A DNA stretch of 7,218 nucleotides, from NCBI GenBank assembly GCA_965223405.1, contig CBDCWO010000001.1, forward strand, positions 1-7,218, in the 5' to 3' direction. Origin of the DNA: CBDCWO01 sp965223405 (lineage in GTDB: Bacteria; Bacteroidota; Bacteroidia; Chitinophagales; Saprospiraceae). The notes under the pieces are model-generated. The model was given only the letters and a program-made list of their open reading frames with translations, made no database searches and was not told the DNA's origin. This document shows, piece after piece, positions 6,566-7,218 of this stretch; within the stretch, counting starts at the first letter, position 1, and each line of letters starts with the position of its first letter. Both the position numbers and the translations under genes were made by a program.

Positions 6566-6697
6566 AGGTAACGTTTAGAGCATAAAAGCAGTAGCCGTTA
6601 CTAGTCTGCTGTTATTGGTCTTTGTGAAATCATTCATTTTATCTTATTTTCTGTTTGGTATCAGGCGTTGGCTATTGCTTTTTATGCTATGTTAGAT
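6566..6697 (-). repeat. attC recombination site of the disrupted first cassette
   Basis: In the gene sense the site runs from ATCTAAC (6697-6691) to GTTACCT (6572-6566), 132 bases. The inner arms at 6670-6688 and 6579-6596 pair almost fully (AGCATAAAA, then GCA, then TAGCC). The first arm has one extra A that would be extrahelical, plus one A/G mismatch. The loop of about 70 bases is AT-rich. The matching start core for this cassette is not found in the window, consistent with its front being replaced or displaced by the IS91-type element. Confidence 0.8.
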
Positions 6698-6719
6698 GTA
6701 GTACCTTTCTTTCCTTTCA

Positions 6720-6830
6720 CTATTTATATAGAATTTCAACATTTCTAATTCTTTCGTTATAGTTATTGAAATCATCACTTCCGCAATTTAGTTCTTCTTT
6801 TTTAATCATTCTCCATCTTAATTGATCCAT
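6720..6830 (-). pseudogene. Small reading frame, probable 3' remnant of a cassette gene
   Basis: A 36-residue frame begins with MDQLRWRMIKKEEL and ends with RIRNVEILYK, its stop codon TAG lying 23 bases before the attC core at 6691-6697. The frame is open upstream to 6875 without another methionine. The short distance to the attC is what is seen for the true cassette genes here. The most likely reading is therefore the tail of a cassette gene whose front was lost when the IS91-type element arrived. It could instead be a genuine tiny gene, or non-coding. No family is recognised. Confidence 0.35.
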
Positions 6831-6883
6831 TTTTGATTCTTTACTATTTGATTTCTGAATGGATTCCCTGTTTTTTCAGTACT

Positions 6884-6909
6884 GGACATACTAATCCCTA
6901 TCAATGTCC
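6884..6909. repeat. Short inverted repeat just after the transposase stop codon
   Basis: The arms ggacat (6884-6889) and atgtcc (6904-6909) are perfectly complementary around a 14-base loop, directly beside the transposase stop codon. A second, smaller palindrome, cagtactg (6877-6884), abuts it. IS91-family ends carry hairpins near the replication origin end, downstream of the transposase, so this may be part of that end. It could also be a weak transcription terminator or chance, since the stem is only six pairs. Confidence 0.35.
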
Positions 6910-7218
6910 TTATGCTACTCTTTTGTATTTGGTGTACCACTTGGTCAGGTCAGTTGATTGATCGCTTTTAGGTCTTCGGTTTAAGAAGGTGTATACATAT
7001 ACCCGCTTCTGGTGGCATATTTCACATTGATTATTTTCTTCCTCTAGCTGAGATCCCTGGTCGTCTGTCTCCGCATTTAGATATTCCGGTGCTATATGAC
7101 CATGATTAGAATATAATCCATAGTATCGAACAACCCGAAAATACGGCGGTGGTACATGTTGCAGAAGCCGGGGAAAAAACTTCCGATAATGTAATGTCAA
7201 TTCTTTTATTTTCGGATT
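6910..7218 (-). CDS. IS91-family transposase, C-terminal part (cut by window edge)
   Basis: The frame is open to the right edge and upstream residues NPKIKE precede the first methionine, so the methionine at 7200 is internal and the gene starts outside the window. The sequence KEMTLHYRKFFPRLLQHVPP followed by YFRVVRYYGLYSNHG matches the typical C-terminal region of Y2 (two-tyrosine HUH) transposases of the IS91 family. It ends, as many of them do, with a CxxC segment (CEIC) before a basic tail. The catalytic HUH and tyrosine motifs would lie upstream and cannot be checked here. Such enzymes move DNA by single-strand rolling-circle transfer. Position at the head of the attC array suggests the element inserted into a cassette. 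Only about 100 residues are visible, so whether the whole protein is intact is unknown. Confidence 0.85.
   Translation of the reverse strand, partial: NPKIKELTLHYRKFFPRLLQHVPPPYFRVVRYYGLYSNHGHIAPEYLNAETDDQGSQLEEENNQCEICHQKRVYVYTFLNRRPKSDQSTDLTKWYTKYKRVA

Larger units (their letters stand above)
1..6830 (-). mobile_element. Integron gene-cassette array (six attC sites, five full or nearly full cassettes)
   Basis: All genes point to the minus strand and are separated by imperfect palindromes with GTT/AAC ends. Each cassette carries the same 10 bases, inverted, at its start and at the head of its own attC: GTTACCTCTC (6572-6563 and 5650-5659), GTTCTCGGCA (5594-5585 and 4019-4028), GTTAGTGAGC (3881-3872 and 2911-2920), GTTATGCTGC (2775-2766 and 1942-1951), GTTACAGTGC (1890-1881 and 72-81). 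This is the expected product of G/TT cutting during attC recombination. The cassettes are then about 5594-6571, 3881-5593, 2775-3880, 1890-2774 and from 1889 leftward beyond the edge. No integrase gene is in the window, so it is either the distal part of an integron or a cluster of attC sites lacking an integrase. The pairing was read by eye; no attC covariance-model search was run. Confidence 0.9.

Noticed and set aside
1..6697. CRISPR array
   Set aside because: The repeats are palindromic, vary in sequence, differ in length (65-151 bases) and are separated by whole genes; this fits attC sites and not CRISPR.

Overview
This window looks like a stretch of an integron gene-cassette array from a member of the Bacteroidota. 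All recognisable genes lie on the minus strand, so the array is read from high to low coordinates. Six attC-type recombination sites separate the genes. They sit at about 6566-6697, 5588-5656, 3875-4025, 2769-2917, 1884-1948 and 1-78 (the last cut by the window edge). The best evidence is internal. For four consecutive cassettes, the 10 bases at the cassette's start are repeated, inverted and without mismatch, at the head of that cassette's own attC. This is what happens when a circular cassette's attC is split by insertion. Each complete attC also folds into an imperfect hairpin with extra unpaired bases on one arm. No integrase is visible. It would be expected beyond the high-coordinate edge, or the array may be a cluster of attC sites without an integrase.

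The Bacteroidota assignment rests mainly on the protein at 2925-3857. It has a signal peptide and a C-terminal type IX secretion sorting domain with a PNPF motif, a system confined to that phylum. The style resembles Saprospiria, but that is an impression and not a measurement.

Layout in the direction of reading (high to low). At 6910-7218 is the C-terminal end of an IS91-family transposase, followed by a short inverted repeat. It apparently cuts into a cassette of which only a small reading-frame tail (6720-6830) and an attC remain. Cassette II (5594-6571) encodes a membrane protein with a C-terminal SRPBCC-like domain. Cassette III (3879/3881-5593) holds two coupled genes: a small Fe(II)/2-oxoglutarate oxygenase-like protein and a protein with a HEPN-like RNxxxH motif and a zinc ribbon. 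Cassette IV (2775-3880) encodes the type IX secreted protein. Cassette V (1890-2774) encodes an unrecognised protein of 267 residues. Cassette VI (1889 to beyond the left edge) holds two genes: a class III nucleotidyl cyclase-like protein broken by one in-frame amber codon, and a TIR-domain protein.

The most interesting reading is that cassette VI is a self-contained, Pycsar-like signalling pair (cyclase plus TIR effector) packaged as one mobile cassette, possibly inactivated by the nonsense codon. Cassette III may be a second defence-like module. Two apparent long reading frames (to 2891 and to 5623) run upstream into attC DNA. Their real starts are placed here at 2759 and 5569.
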